A stretch of 64,000 nt of DNA from Hyposmocoma kahamanoa (taxonomy: Eukaryota > Arthropoda > Insecta > Lepidoptera > Cosmopterigidae), in NCBI RefSeq assembly GCF_003589595.1, contig NW_020653391.1, positions 5,473,834 to 5,537,833 on the forward strand, read 5' to 3'. This document shows positions 10,095 to 21,312 of this stretch, piece after piece. The notes under the pieces were generated by a model, which did no database searches, was not told the DNA's origin, and saw only the letters and a list, made by a program, of their open reading frames with translations. Numbering within the stretch: position 1 is the first letter of the stretch; each line of letters begins with the position of its first letter. The position numbers were made by a program, and so were the translations under genes.

Positions 10095-13000
10095 CTGAAA
10101 ACAAAATTATGTATAGAAGAGATGAAGAGAACAACTGTCTCATATTCACATTTTCACTATGACACAGCCAAAAAGAGTGTACTGCAAATGTTCAAAACAA
10201 TTTTAAACTTTTTGCTATCTAAGGCCTCTTTCACACTGCTTCGCGTGACGCAGCGGTGTGCAGAGCTGCGCTTTTTAACGTTGTACCGAAGTATCTTAGT
10301 TTGAATAGAAAACACGCGTCTTACAACACACTTACAACGCTTTTCCGTGCGGGCGGGAGCGCGGCGCGCGCGCCTTTCGCCGCCTCCAGGGTCCTCGCAG
10401 TATTTCACAGTGCACTTCGCAGTAAACGTGTATCTGCTAGATCTTTAGAGGGAGCGATCCCTAAGTGGCGCGGGGCCGCAGTATTGCTGCTCCCGCGCGA
10501 AGCCACCACCGCGCCACCTCGCGTGTGTGGTGCGGAGTAGTATGAGAATCGCCTTACCGTAATAAGTATGTTGCTATATAAAAACTTCTTTAAAGCATTT
10601 AGAAATCAACGTGACTCCTTTTTTTTATAATATCAACTGACGGGATGAACAAGTTCTGCGTCTGATAGTCAGTTACACGCCTGTCTATAACAGTTGCAGT
10701 GCCATTAAGAGCTTTAAATCACAAAGATCTGAAGCGCGCTGCCACTGCGCCCGTCACCCTTAGATATAAGCTGACAAGTCCCATGTACCTGTAATTTCAC
10801 CAGCACCCCTTACCCTTCATAACCGGAACATAGTAATGCTGACATTACTGCTTGGAGGCAGAAATAGGTAAGGTGGCAGTATTTCCCTGGACGAACTCTT
10901 TCACAAGGAGCTCTACTACTACTAAACCTTACCTATATTATAAAGAATATTCTGACACAGATCTTGTAATAAAAAACTTGATCAAAGCTGAAAATGGGAA
11001 AATAAAGATTAAGAAGTACTCTGAACGAGCACGTCTCGAGAGATAAGGGACAAGTCTGCATTGGTCCAATACGTGGGTATTCACATAAAATTCTCAATAG
11101 GAGATTTAAGCGTACTTTACATTATGCACAACATTGTAAAGTATAGTACATAATTCCGATCCCAATGGGTTCCCTTCTGTACTGTAATCCCTTTCTGTAC
11201 CTGTTGCCCAAGGAAAGCAAAAACTTTGTCCTTGTGTTGATAGTATTTGCTTCCCTTAAGCTTATGGCATTCTAGCAATAAGAAACGTACTTGTAAATCA
11301 TATTTGGTATACACGTGTCAATCTCCAGCCTAAGCGCAATTTTGGATCTCAAGCTGCCTGACATAGTGTTAAGTTGTCGACGCAACGAGGTGGGAAAACA
11401 TTCGGGTATAGGACTGCATTTCATTTTTCCTTCCACGCAGGTACATTGGGCACAATCGACTTTTGTTTTCTCTAATGGTGAACAGGGTGTCCCTGAAAAT
11501 TTTTCAAATGCCATCCAGTTAATTAGTGAACCATGTTTTAGGCATCATAAAATAATAATTTATTATACTGTAATCTTATAATAATATAGTTGCTGTTGCT
11601 GCTGTTGATGTTTAAAAGCTAAATTAAGTAAGTCGAATGTAAATATTCGAGAAACTGAGAAATAGATTATCATGATACATTCAAGCAATTTAAATTCCAA
11701 TAAAGCACTTAAGTGAATATATAATATTCAAAACAAGACCTTTACAGATTGTGATACATTTACAAGAACAGTATAGCATAATGGCGCATACCTACAGAGA
11801 CAAAGTTTCTAGATATATTATACTAAAACTTACCAAAGCTTAAAAGTAATGAAAACTAACCTGATGCCTTTGAAGCCTTAATTCGATTCACATCGTCAAT
11901 ACTCAAACAAAGCATTTTGGAGCATAAAAGATTGCCGTTAGCCAAACATAAGCACGGGTTGCAATCCACTCTATAGGTTTTGCCAGACACGCACTTGGTC
12001 GCTTCATTGGGCAAACTTGTAAGTTTTTTGAAATCTGACTCTGATATCGAAGGACTAACATCTTCTGGACCTAGAATCGGCGTTCCTGAGAAATAAATGA
12101 TTAGATTATTGATTTTGCGATTGGAATTTTAATATTGAGCATCAACCAAACTTGCGATGCGTTTTTAGCAGCATTACCATATTCAACATAGTATTATGGC
12201 TACTGAACTAATATTAAAAAGATAAGAAACATGTGATAACTTCGTACCTGCTATATCAACGCAAGCTTTATTCGTACACACTCCAATCTTTTTATCATTG
12301 CAGAAGCAACGCTGACAGCCTTTTGCGTACAATTTTCCTGGTACACATTTTGTGGTCGGCAGCTCAGGCAAATCACTCTTTGTTTTCGGATATTGATATT
12401 TCCTCTTCTTCAATAGTTCCAATTTTACCTTTTCGTCATCGCTTAGACAAGCTTTCTTCGTACAAATAAGACGATTGGATGGACCGCAACGGCATGTATT
12501 ACAATTGACTTTGTATACTTGACCTTGAGTGCAATTTTCGCCTTCTTTTATGTCTCGAATGTCTTGAATATTAGGTTTCGTATTGATCGTGGTAGTGGTA
12601 TCATTGGCTAAAATTATGTCAAGTTAGTCATGGGTATCACAATACTAACTACAAGAGTTCACATTTACACACAGATTATAGAACTGAAAAGTTTTTTAAA
12701 TGTAAAACGAACAAAAGTATAGTAATATTAAATTACAAATGAACACTGTACTCTCAAATCAAAAGAGAGTCAGAAAGAGGGTCTTAACAGAAAAAGCTAC
12801 TAAAGAGTAGGGAATGAAATAACAATAAAATCTCTTAATCTATGAAACAAAATTCGACAATAGTAAAAAATATCATTCTAAGTTTATTTATTGGCTCTTG
12901 TGGTTTGTGTATTAGTCATTTTTGTCAAGGTAAAATCTCCAACGCATAGCATGGTGGTGCAAATTGGAACGCCATTCGCTGAACATTGGCATTTATTGCA

Positions 13001-16000
13001 TTTGTGTCGATATCGCACTCCGGGCTCACATTTCTGGTCCAACTTTTCAAGTTCTGGCAGTTGTATTGCACCAGCATTATTTTTGGGACCTCCAGTGCTC
13101 ATACTATATCTCAACGACTTCCTTGGGCTATCAACTGTGCACAGTTTAGACGTACAGACAAAAACCCCAACATTATTACAATGACAGAAATTACAATCTG
13201 ATTGGTATATCTGATTCTTTTGGCAAATTTCGTTCCCCATTATTTGACTTCGCAACGATGATGTGTCAGAGATCACTGCTAATTCCTTGTCAATTATTCT
13301 TTGGATTCGGAAGTTGGCAATTTTTAAGCACAGGCGATCAATGTAATATCCATTTGCACTACAAGTGCAAATCTCATTTGGTAATCGCAAAAATTGACCC
13401 GGTTTGCATGATTCAGATTTGTACCCTTTTTTGCAATACCTTTTTGTACAATTATCTGCTGTCATTTTGCCTGTTACAGGGCACAAGCACACATTGCATT
13501 CAACCAAATAATATTTTTCTGGAGTGCATGTAAAGTTGGCATGTGCTAAACCATCGTAATTGCCTTTTCGTAGATGATGTACGGATTTTAGGTACTGAAA
13601 ATTTTTCATGCAATTCCCAGACATCCATTCTCCATTTTTAGAACATGTACATATTAAATTTCCTTGAACGTATCTCATTTGTGCATTACATGAATTTTTA
13701 TGATTGTGTATTATATCTGTAACAGAAAATAATCTATTTTGATGTGTAAGAGCAATTACACGGTAAAGCAATTTCGCACCCTAGTAACAACTTGGTTTCA
13801 CATTGAGAATTATATAATCATTACACTGTAGGTACTCTTGAATCCAAATATTTTTAGTTGGAATATTAGAGATATCTGTAAGTAAAAAGGCGATCGTTGA
13901 GCAATTGGGATCATCCAAAAAAAATATGAATGGAAATTGGATAGGTTCACCAAGGTTTAAATTTACTAATTGGACCAATTACTGTAATATTGACCTCATG
14001 ATCAACAACACATTACACGTCTCACAGCTAGGCACCGTTCTCGTTTTTTCGCGTCGCCAACGTCGTGCGCCTGATGGTAAACTACACTCCTGTCCATAAC
14101 AGTTACAGTGCCACTCAGAGCTTTAAATTGCAAAGATCTGAAGGGCACCACCACTGCTCCCGTCACCCTGAAATATAAGTTGACAAGTCCCATGTGCCTG
14201 TCATTTCACTAGCACCCTTCAAAACCGGAACACAGTAATGCTGACATTACTGCTTGGCAACAGAAATATGTAAGGTGGCAGTACTACCCTGGACGAACTC
14301 TTTCACAAGGAGCTCTACTGCTTCTCTGCTTTTGGTTCTCCTCTAATATATTTATATTCCTTTTTGGCTTTTTTTTGACTATTTTGATCCAATGGTTAGT
14401 AATACTTACCTTTGGTTTTAAGTTGTTCGTTCTTGCAGGTGCTTTCGAATAACGGGATACAATTGTAGTAGCCGTGTTCAGTGCAGATACAGGTGTGACA
14501 GGGGCCTCGTTCCACAGACGTCGGTAAGCACTTCTTGTAAGATGTTACTGCCGACGGCATAATTATGATGGGCTTTTACTGATTTCGGTACAGCTATTAC
14601 TCGCAATAGTATGTGTTGTTTCATTGCGCCTCAGACCTTTTTTTAATCTATTTAATTCACTTTAAACCTTACAATTACTTATACAAAGCAGTGTACGTAA
14701 ACTTATTTAGATTTTTCGCAGTCGTTATTTACACAATATAAAAATTAGAATGTCAGGCTGGGAATATAGGTAATACATATAATACTCCTAGGATTAGTTG
14801 TTTCTGAAGCCGTGAGTGTTGTTACATATTGGTGATTGGTTTGTAATGTTTTTTTTAATATATTATAGACACACGCATGGCCACAATCTCACCTGATGTT
14901 AAGCGGCGATGTGACCGACAATGGGATGCGTTTGCCTAAAAAATGCCTATTCACTCTAGCCCTGAATAGCCCTAAATTGTACTTTTCGGGAAATACAGAT
15001 TATTAGTAGAGCATTCCACTCCTTTGCCGTACGCATCAGAAAGGAGGAAGCAAAGCGCTTAGTGCGAATAGGTGGAATATCAACGACATAAGAATGGAGT
15101 GCTCCGGACCTTCTAGTCGACCGAAGGAGGAACGTTGAGGGCGGAACCAAATTGAAAAGTTCCTGCGCACACTCCCCGAAATGTATCCGATAGAAAACCG
15201 ACAAGCAGGCTACTTTTCTGCGATGGTCGAGGTTTTGAAGCTTCGACTCCACAAGAGAATTATTGTTAATAAGTCTCATTTGCTTTTCACTCCACCGAGT
15301 CCAAGGCAGATAACTGGTAATGGGTAGAGCCGTCCCAAAGGTGGCAGCAGTACTCCATACAGGACCGAACTTGTGCTTTATACAGATTTAAAAGCTGTTC
15401 AGGTGTGAAGTACCGCCTGACCTTGTAAAGTATGCCCAGTTTACTGGCAGCAGTTTTTGTCAAGCACTCGATGTATCGCCCAAAGTTGAGGTTGGATGAT
15501 AAGGCCAGACCAAATAGCTCAAGGTGGTCTCTTATCGGCACGGATACATCTCCAATGTAGACTCTACATTTCACAAAAAAATTTTGCTAGTTCTTAGGTT
15601 TTCGCGGCTGTTGGAAATATAACAATTTCTTCAAAGATCGAACACTTACAAAAAATTTTCTTCGATTCGGCTGGATTTAAATCCACATCATACAGTCTTA
15701 TATTCTAAACCATGTCAGACAATATGATATGGAACGAACTAGCGGATCTTACGAATTCTATATGCTAGTTGCAGATGTTTGCATTTAGTTTTTAACGACT
15801 TATTTGCTGTAGCGCCATCTGTGAGAAATCTATTTCTTTACTTTACCAGGTACCAGCGACTAACTAGAGATGTCGCTTTAATAAATGTAATTTTTTAAGT
15901 TTTTTATTGAATGTCACGATGTTTGACCACCATTATATTCAATTATTTTTGTGAAATGACTCTACTAGTATGTCATAATTTAATATACAAAGATCGAACA

Positions 16001-18319
16001 CGTAGGAATATTCCTTTATTTATAGGTTCCATGATCACAGCAGACTGAGATAGTAAAGTCCATCAACCAGTTTTATCTCATATTATTGCAATCCACCCTA
16101 TTGAACTCTAGTTACAAAACTACTTTCATTGATACTACATTTATGTAGATAGACATTATCATTTATTTTCATTTCTAATTTCCTTTTAATTTAGCAAAAA
16201 AAAATCGACTCATCCGAATATTGCTTTTTCATATTCCTTTACATGTCACTGCGTTTAAATAGGTTGACTTGGGACATTTTTTTCGTGCTTTTTGTATTAG
16301 ACCCATCGTCCATTTATTTGTAAGTCAATGCATCCGAAGAACAGAGTGCGATGTGATTATACAGGCTGTATATTTGAAAGTGAGACATATTAATACATGT
16401 CATAGTAAAACATGTTACAATTTAACATCGACTAAAATAAAATTAGGATATGGGATAGAACAAAAAATAAATCAACAAATGTGTTTTGAAGTGTACATAG
16501 GAATAAACCGTATACCTTTACGCTTGATTTCGAGTGTTATGCGAATACTACCAAGCGAGCGCCGAGTGAGACAGCAACAATAACAATGATTTCACATTTA
16601 TGTTTTAGCTTATGTTCAATATTTTTTATTATTTTTTACTTGAACTGTCATCGAAATGTTTTACGTACTAAAAAAGATAAGTTTATGATTTAGTAACTAG
16701 ATATCATTTAATAAGAATTGAGAAATATGTTCAAAATGTCCACCGTTTTCCACAATGCATAGTCTAGCAAGGCATAGTGAATTTTGTTTTAAATTGTACA
16801 ACACAAACACATTTTGTCTCACAGTATAAAATGCTGAGATAATCCTCTCACGCAATACTTCGACACTGTTCACCTCTTCCGCGCAAACTCCGATTTGGGA
16901 ACATTTCAATAGCTTGCCTCACACTATCACCACTTATTGCGTAAAGTCGCACCATCTCAGTCAATTCGACGTTAGAATAAAGATCCATTTTGCGGCGATC
17001 GGGCGAACGGCAATACAAATAATTTACGTGTCTTCGTTAGATCAAGGTCGCGCGTGCACTGAGCAATTTCGCATATGCGCCCGCGCCGCCACCCCCGACC
17101 TGTGCTTTGTTTTTCACCGCCGTGCCGCCACCCGCCGCTGCATCGGAGCAATAATAGTGATGTGCATAGATTTCGATAACTAATGTAGTTCTCAAGTAGT
17201 AGTCGATAAAAAAAAATTAAAAAAATATTTTTTGTAAAGTTTAAGTTCATTAGTTTATTATTTCTTTGGGTTCAGAATCAGGAATATAACGCACTCTATA
17301 AGTATGTACCACTTTCAAATATACAGCCTGTATAGCGAAAAGAGAATAACTACGTTACGAGAATAATTTCGTTATTCAAACTAAGGTCTTTGTAAATGTG
17401 TTTTGAAAATGTATATATCTTAGTTCCTTTCGGAAACATAAAATCGAACAACTGTCGATCTAACATCCACAGCGAAGAAGAACGAACGAAATATATTGCG
17501 TCCTGAGAACAAGTAGTTTTGCACATAGATCTTTGTTCTACGGATGAGTCGAAATGTATAAAATACAGTATTTTGCAAATATAGCGTAGATTGGAATGTT
17601 CTTTAGTAAATTAGAAATACGGTATTCTAATTAATAAGTTTTGTAATTATCGTTCAGAATATGGTTATTTGAATTAATTTATTTGACATAAGTCTTACAA
17701 GACTTTACCATCTCAGTCAGCCGTGATCATGAAACCAGTAAAGACCCCGAAATGTTACCAACGTTTTGTTTGAAATAGAAGCGATCGAAAAACAAATATA
17801 ATTTAATTCCCAATAATATTTATAATTTGAAAATGTTAATATCTGTATTTGTATTGTTATCCCTTTGATTATTTTTATTCGAATTAATGAAACTTTCTCC
17901 AGAACGATACTTATTAATCATTTATAAACTTAGAATGAAACGGTGAAAATAAAAAAATAATTGAAAGAAATAAGGATGAGATAGAAAATTATTTAGATGA
18001 AAAGCTTATTTGTCTACAATAAGTTGTAGAACGTATATAGTAATAAATAAAAGTCATATTAATCATATTTGTAATAAACTGCAAATTTTACTTGTTCTCC
18101 CAATTATAATCGCGCTATTTTCCTTATACTTTTGCTAGCAATCAAAATGGCGTCTTTGATTGCTAGCAATCAAAACGGCGTCTTTGATTGCTAGAGAATT
18201 CAATCACAATACATGATCAAAGAAAAGTACTTACGAAACGTAGAAAGCTTCAAAGAAACAGCATTGGTTTCGATTCCCAAAATAAAAGCCAAGCTGAGAA
18301 AAACAGCGCAAGCCGCCAT
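9959..18319 (-). CDS. Gene B: secreted multidomain pacifastin-type protein, complete, 7 exons
   Basis: Spliced gene: exons 18319-18235, 14547-14410, 13716-13030 (or to a stop at 12884), 12607-12248, 12085-11861, 11492-11291 and 10094-9959. The long form is 1833 bases (610 aa) and stays in frame through every junction (phases 1,1,1,1,1,2). A signal peptide is followed by about 10 PLDs. The short form reads through the exon 3 donor and gains one more PLD before stopping (351 aa). P1-like sites read CTKKAC, CTKKGC, CSKMLC and CTNKAC, which suggests trypsin-like targets for several domains. An extracellular protease inhibitor is the likely role. It sits between paralogues A and C on the same strand. 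Confidence 0.85.
10221..10556. mobile_element. GC-rich MITE-like element in gene B intron 6
   Basis: Bounded by imperfect inverted ends (TAAGGC with CTTTCACACTGCTTCGC, and GCGGAGTAGTATGAGA with GCCTTA). GC-rich interior, unlike the flanks. ORFs in it are chance. Confidence 0.5.
10620..10917 (-). repeat. Dispersed repeat R, near-complete copy
   Basis: Reverse orientation: T-rich start, TAACAGTTGCAGTGCC, AAAGATCTGAAG, CCCTGGACGAACTC, ACAAGGAGCTC. In gene B intron 6. The 10918-11290 remainder shows nothing else. Confidence 0.7.
11291..11492 (-). CDS. Gene B exon 6, one PLD and the start of a split PLD
   Basis: Acceptor ATTTTCAG, phase 1; donor ACAA, then GTACGT, phase 2; 202 bases. It holds PLD CSPLEKTKVDC, CAQCTC, CSPIPEC, then a basic/Ser linker and the first half of the last PLD (CIPNMIYK). 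Confidence 0.82.
11861..12085 (-). CDS. Gene B exon 5, one PLD
   Basis: Acceptor TTTCTCAG, phase 1; donor TCAG, then GTTAGT, phase 1; 225 bases. A linker, then CVSGKTYRVDC, CNPCLC and CSKMLC. Too short and too spliced to show as a long ORF. Confidence 0.82.
12248..12607 (-). CDS. Gene B exon 4, two PLDs
   Basis: Acceptor AATTTTAG, phase 1; donor GCAG, then GTACGA, phase 1; 360 bases. It holds a Thr/Asn-rich linker and two PLDs: CTQGQVYKVNC with CNTCRC and CTKKAC, and CVPGKLYAKGC with CQRCFC and CTNKAC. A basic linker between them (LKKRKYQ) is a possible cleavage point. Confidence 0.85.
12884..13716 (-). CDS. Gene B exon 3, unspliced alternative terminal form
   Basis: If the donor at 13029 is skipped, the frame continues through one more complete PLD (CEPGVRYRHKC, CNKCQC, CTTMLC) and ends QTTRANK with TAA at 12884-12886. 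An AATAAA at 12892-12887 overlaps the stop. Because exon 4 needs a phase-1 partner, this reads as an alternative last exon rather than the end of the gene. Confidence 0.6.
13030..13716 (-). CDS. Gene B exon 3, spliced form, four cysteine repeats
   Basis: Acceptor CTGTTACAG at 13717-13718, phase 1. It carries a degenerate repeat (CTCSKNG), a full PLD (CNVCLC), a second degenerate one (CTCSANG), and a full PLD (CNFCHC). The donor AAAT, then GTGAGC, at 13029 gives 687 bases (229 codons) and the phase 1 needed by exon 4. It is the only in-frame donor I find before the stop. Confidence 0.65.
14065..14320 (-). repeat. Dispersed repeat R copy
   Basis: Reverse orientation, in gene B intron 2; includes GTCCATAACAGTTACAGTGC and ACAAGGAGCTC. 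The neighbouring 13717-14064 intron stretch has nothing else. Confidence 0.7.
14410..14547 (-). CDS. Gene B exon 2, one PLD
   Basis: Phase 1 to 1. It encodes TSYKKC, a PLD with CHTCIC and a long C5-C6 spacing (CIPLFESTC), then NEQLKTK. The donor AAAG, then GTAAGT, is strong. The acceptor GGCAG at 14548-14549 has a weak pyrimidine tract but is the only one found that keeps the frame with exon 1. Confidence 0.75.
14880..15580 (-). pseudogene. LINE 3' fragment, C-terminus of reverse transcriptase
   Basis: Two frames give the C-terminal region of a jockey-like non-LTR reverse transcriptase: SKLGILYKVRRYFTPEQLL, YKAQVRSCMEYC, LDHRRKVACLSVFYRIHFG, CAQELFNLVP and RTAKEWNALL. A frameshift near 15285 separates the frames and the 5' part is missing. 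Same family as 57422-57790. In gene B intron 1. Confidence 0.75.
15640..15990 (-). repeat. Degenerate SINE S1 with body
   Basis: Decayed tRNA-like head (15655-15745) followed by a body (TAGCGCCATCTGTGAG, TGAAATGACTC, ACAAAGATCGAACAC) shared with 22720-23150 and, in part, 34660-34695. Confidence 0.5.
16252..16330 (-). mobile_element. hAT-type MITE, truncated copy
   Basis: Reverse complement of the left end of the 228-bp element at 31703 and 39748, ending CGTCCATTTATTTGTAAGTCAATG-type sequence at 16330; the rest is lost. Confidence 0.65.
16357..17336 (-). mobile_element. Tc1/mariner-like element remnant with TIRs
   Basis: Inverted ends TACAGGCTGTATATTTGAAA (left near 16360; reverse copy near 17330), flanked by TA. 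A minus frame at 16909-16697 resembles the C-terminal end of a transposase (ERIISAFYTVRQN, ARLCIVENGGHFEHI). The catalytic part is missing, so it is a deleted copy. Confidence 0.6.
17340..18130. other. Gene B intron 1, 3' proximal part
   Basis: AT-rich, nothing recognised. (Plus-strand coordinates; nearest feature is exon 1.). Confidence 0.35.
18135..18195. repeat. Short tandem repeat with palindromic core beside gene B exon 1
   Basis: A 28-bp unit occurs about 2.3 times. Each junction forms the perfect palindrome TTTGATTGCTAGCAATCAAA. It lies 40 bp inside intron 1. Confidence 0.75.
18235..18319 (-). CDS. Gene B exon 1, signal peptide
   Basis: ATG at 18319-18317 in a good context (A at -3, G at +4). 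It encodes MAACAVFLSLAFILG and on to the phase-1 donor TTTC, then GTAAGT. The hydrophobic core and small residues near ETNA fit a cleavable signal peptide. It splices to a phase-1 acceptor 3.7 kb away. Confidence 0.82.
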
Positions 18320-19439
18320 ATTGAAAGAAACTCTTCGACCAAATGCTAAATTCTAATTAGCGTTAATCATATGAACGTGAAGCTAAACCTTTATTAGTGC
18401 TTCGCAATTATAAGAATTATGGGCAATCAAATTACTGGTAGATGATTAGGTGAAGTAGGTCATTAATTTTAAAATTATAATTAGGTACCTATATATTTAG
18501 GTTTAGGTATTTACGTACTGGGTATATAGTATATTCTATAAAATACGAAAGGAAGCCGTGTCGGACAAGCGTTGCAACGACTGTTTGTCAGAACAATCAG
18601 GCTTAACTTTAATGGCTTGTATTGGATACAAACAACTGGTAATTAGTAGTGAATACGTACTATATTTATGACATCGACTACTATATGCGCTGACCCAAGA
18701 TTAGTTTCCAGTTGCTTTCATTTGGCACGCAACTGACATCGTTGATTTGCCTGCTGGCGAGTTTGCGCATTCTATTCGATTGATATTCGTTTCGAGTCCG
18801 AGACTATAGGTACAAATCTAGAAAAGTCCAACCCACGTCGGATGTCGCTTGTGCACATAGAGATGAAGCGACATGAGATGATGCATTTTGGACATCTGTG
18901 CCATTTCGGACCGCTATTTCTCGGATTCGGAACTGCTGATACGAATCAGAAATAGTGCGCAAATGCTCTAAGTCTTGACGACGACTTCTGCGTTGACGTA
19001 TAATCATCGCAACAAGCAAAATAAACGTTTTATCATTGACACCCATTATGACACTAATGTGCGAATTCAAGCACTGAACTGTCACCGTCCAGAAGTAGAA
19101 ATCGGTGACACAGCTACCATGATTTTCTGTGATGGTATCTTGTGTCAGCAACGAAATATTTACGTTTGCGCAGCGCCTAAATGACTGTCAGGTGACTGGT
19201 GAGAATTGCAAGAAACATAAAAAACAATGGAAGACCAAAGTCTGTTCCTATAAAACTTGAGCGTTAAGGCTCTATTACATAGATTGAAGTCAATGTCTGC
19301 ATTGTCGCAGAAACCTATTAAGTTAGCATAATAACAAATTAAAGGCGATACAAAATTGATGCAACTGTTCTGGAAGATTCTGGTGGCAGTAGGGAAAAGT
19401 TGTACAACTACAACACATACACTGTCCGGTGGGGGCTAG
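18320..19439. other. A-B spacer with gene B 5' flank
   Basis: Must contain the gene B promoter and 5' UTR. An AT-rich stretch near 18405-18413 (TTATAATT on the minus strand) could be a TATA-like element, but this is weak. ORFs here have no recognisable domain. Confidence 0.3.
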
Positions 19440-21163
19440 ACCTATTTATTGTACAAATGAAATAAAATTTTAAAATCAATCATTTAATCCTCATGTTAAG
19501 TATAATTATCTAATACAAGGTACGTCCATTCGTACTGTTTATCGATAACAATTCACTAACTAATACTAAAATCCCACACCATGTTAGCGTCAGAACTACA
19601 GTTAGATATTAATTAAAACAATATCGTTCACTTTTTAGAGCCGCATCCGATGGCACCGATAAAAATATTTTATTTGTTTTGAGAACAATTCGCTAGTATT
19701 CCTATAGACTCCGAAACTATAAACGACAGTTAATTTATAAAAACAGTATCTACATAGTGAAAAAAATTACGGTAAAAGCCTAACGATTTTATTAAAATAG
19801 CACGATAAGAAGCAAAACCAATATCATGAAAAAGAATTGAATTAGACACACAATCACAACTTAGCCGAGCATTCTTATACACTAACGCGAAAAGTATTAC
19901 AATATGAAAACAACCATTCCAATGCTTACAAAATAGAGTAAAAACAATTTAGGACCTAGAGTATCTCCTTGGGGGAATCGATTGTTATAGACTAAAACAT
20001 AGTACCTTATTTTAAAATCATAACTACGTCTTTCTCAAATTATTAACTTAATCCCAACAATTTATTTTCTAAACACTAGCTATAAAAGCAGATAATATTC
20101 TGATATTTGTCTAACTTACATTGTCAAAAGCACATCCAAACTCTTTGTACTAAAATGCACATGATCGTATCGAATCTCTTATGGTAAGTATATGTTTATG
20201 TAAATATATACATAGTGAAATGAATTAAATAACTGCGTATAAACATAAAACATAAAAAGGTTATGGTTTAGCAAATAAAAGTTTTAATACTATTATAATA
20301 TTTGATAATTTGACGATTGTACTTTTTGATAAGTAAATGTGTCACAAATAAAGAAATACTTAAGCACATAATTACTGCAATCTTAAAAGCACTATACTAC
20401 GATCTCATATAGACAATTAGTTACAATAATTATAAAAGGCAAAATAAACTAAATTTTACATAAAAGGAACATAAAATGTAATTCGGCTTATAAATCGTGA
20501 CTTGCAAGTGATTGTGAAATTACAAAGTTTGCAATACAACCATTGACCTACCACAGGTCAATGAATATAACAATAAAATCCATACAATAAGATTACAGTA
20601 CTAAAAGAAATACGTTAGGATAAACCAACTATTCAAATTTTTATAAAACTTTGTTCTATCTATTTTTGAATGGAGCAAGGAATGTTAGTTACTTATATAT
20701 ATTACATATTGTTTCAAACACCATAGAAATCAATAAAAAGTAATAATACTAAACTAACGTTGATCACAAATTAGATGATGAACGAAAGAAACAAGACATA
20801 CACATAAAAAATACAAAAAAAATGTAAAAACCCCATAATCCATCCACGTTAAAAACTTAAATGGAAATATCTACATGTATGACATTAATTGAATCGTTCT
20901 TGAAACTGCTTTACTAAAAATAAGTGAATTAGATATTAACATTAAGCAGAATTTTTCATTGAAAAAGATATTCATTCATTTACGTTCAAGTATTTATAAT
21001 GGAGATTAATTATCTTCAATCTAATAAGTTGTCATTTTTGTCATAGCTCACAAAGTACAAATAATAGGCGAAACTAAACTTTGTACTATGGATACTAAAT
21101 TGAAAAGTTAACAAAACAGATGAAAAGATTGATGTTAAAGATAGTTTCGCCATTCTTGGTCTG
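19440..21163 (-). other. Gene A 3' flank, probable long 3' UTR
   Basis: AT-rich, no ORF of interest. Minus-strand AATAAA motifs lie at 20066-20061, 19793-19788, 19674-19669 and near 19446. Which one ends the transcript cannot be decided from sequence. Confidence 0.35.
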
Positions 21164-21312
21164 TTAGCGTGATGTGGGTGGTGTGATGTCCTGGTCGCAG
21201 AAGCGGACGGTGCAAAAGAAACTCTTCCCGTCGGCAGAACAGGAACAATCGTTACAGCCACGCTTGAATTGTTCTCCGGGGTTGCAGCGGAAATTTGGAT
21301 CTGATTCGGTCG
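21164..21312 (-). CDS. Gene A terminal PLD exon
   Basis: Acceptor ATTTCTAG, phase 1. CNPGEQFKRGC, CNDCSC, CTVRFC, then DITPPTSR and TAA at 21164-21166. P1-like Val. Confidence 0.87.

Noticed and set aside
10256..10540. 94-residue plus-strand ORF
   Set aside because: Lies in a GC-rich MITE-like element where stops are rare by composition.
18804..19151. 115-residue minus-strand ORF upstream of gene B
   Set aside because: No recognisable domain and no splice link to gene B; could be chance or 5' flank.
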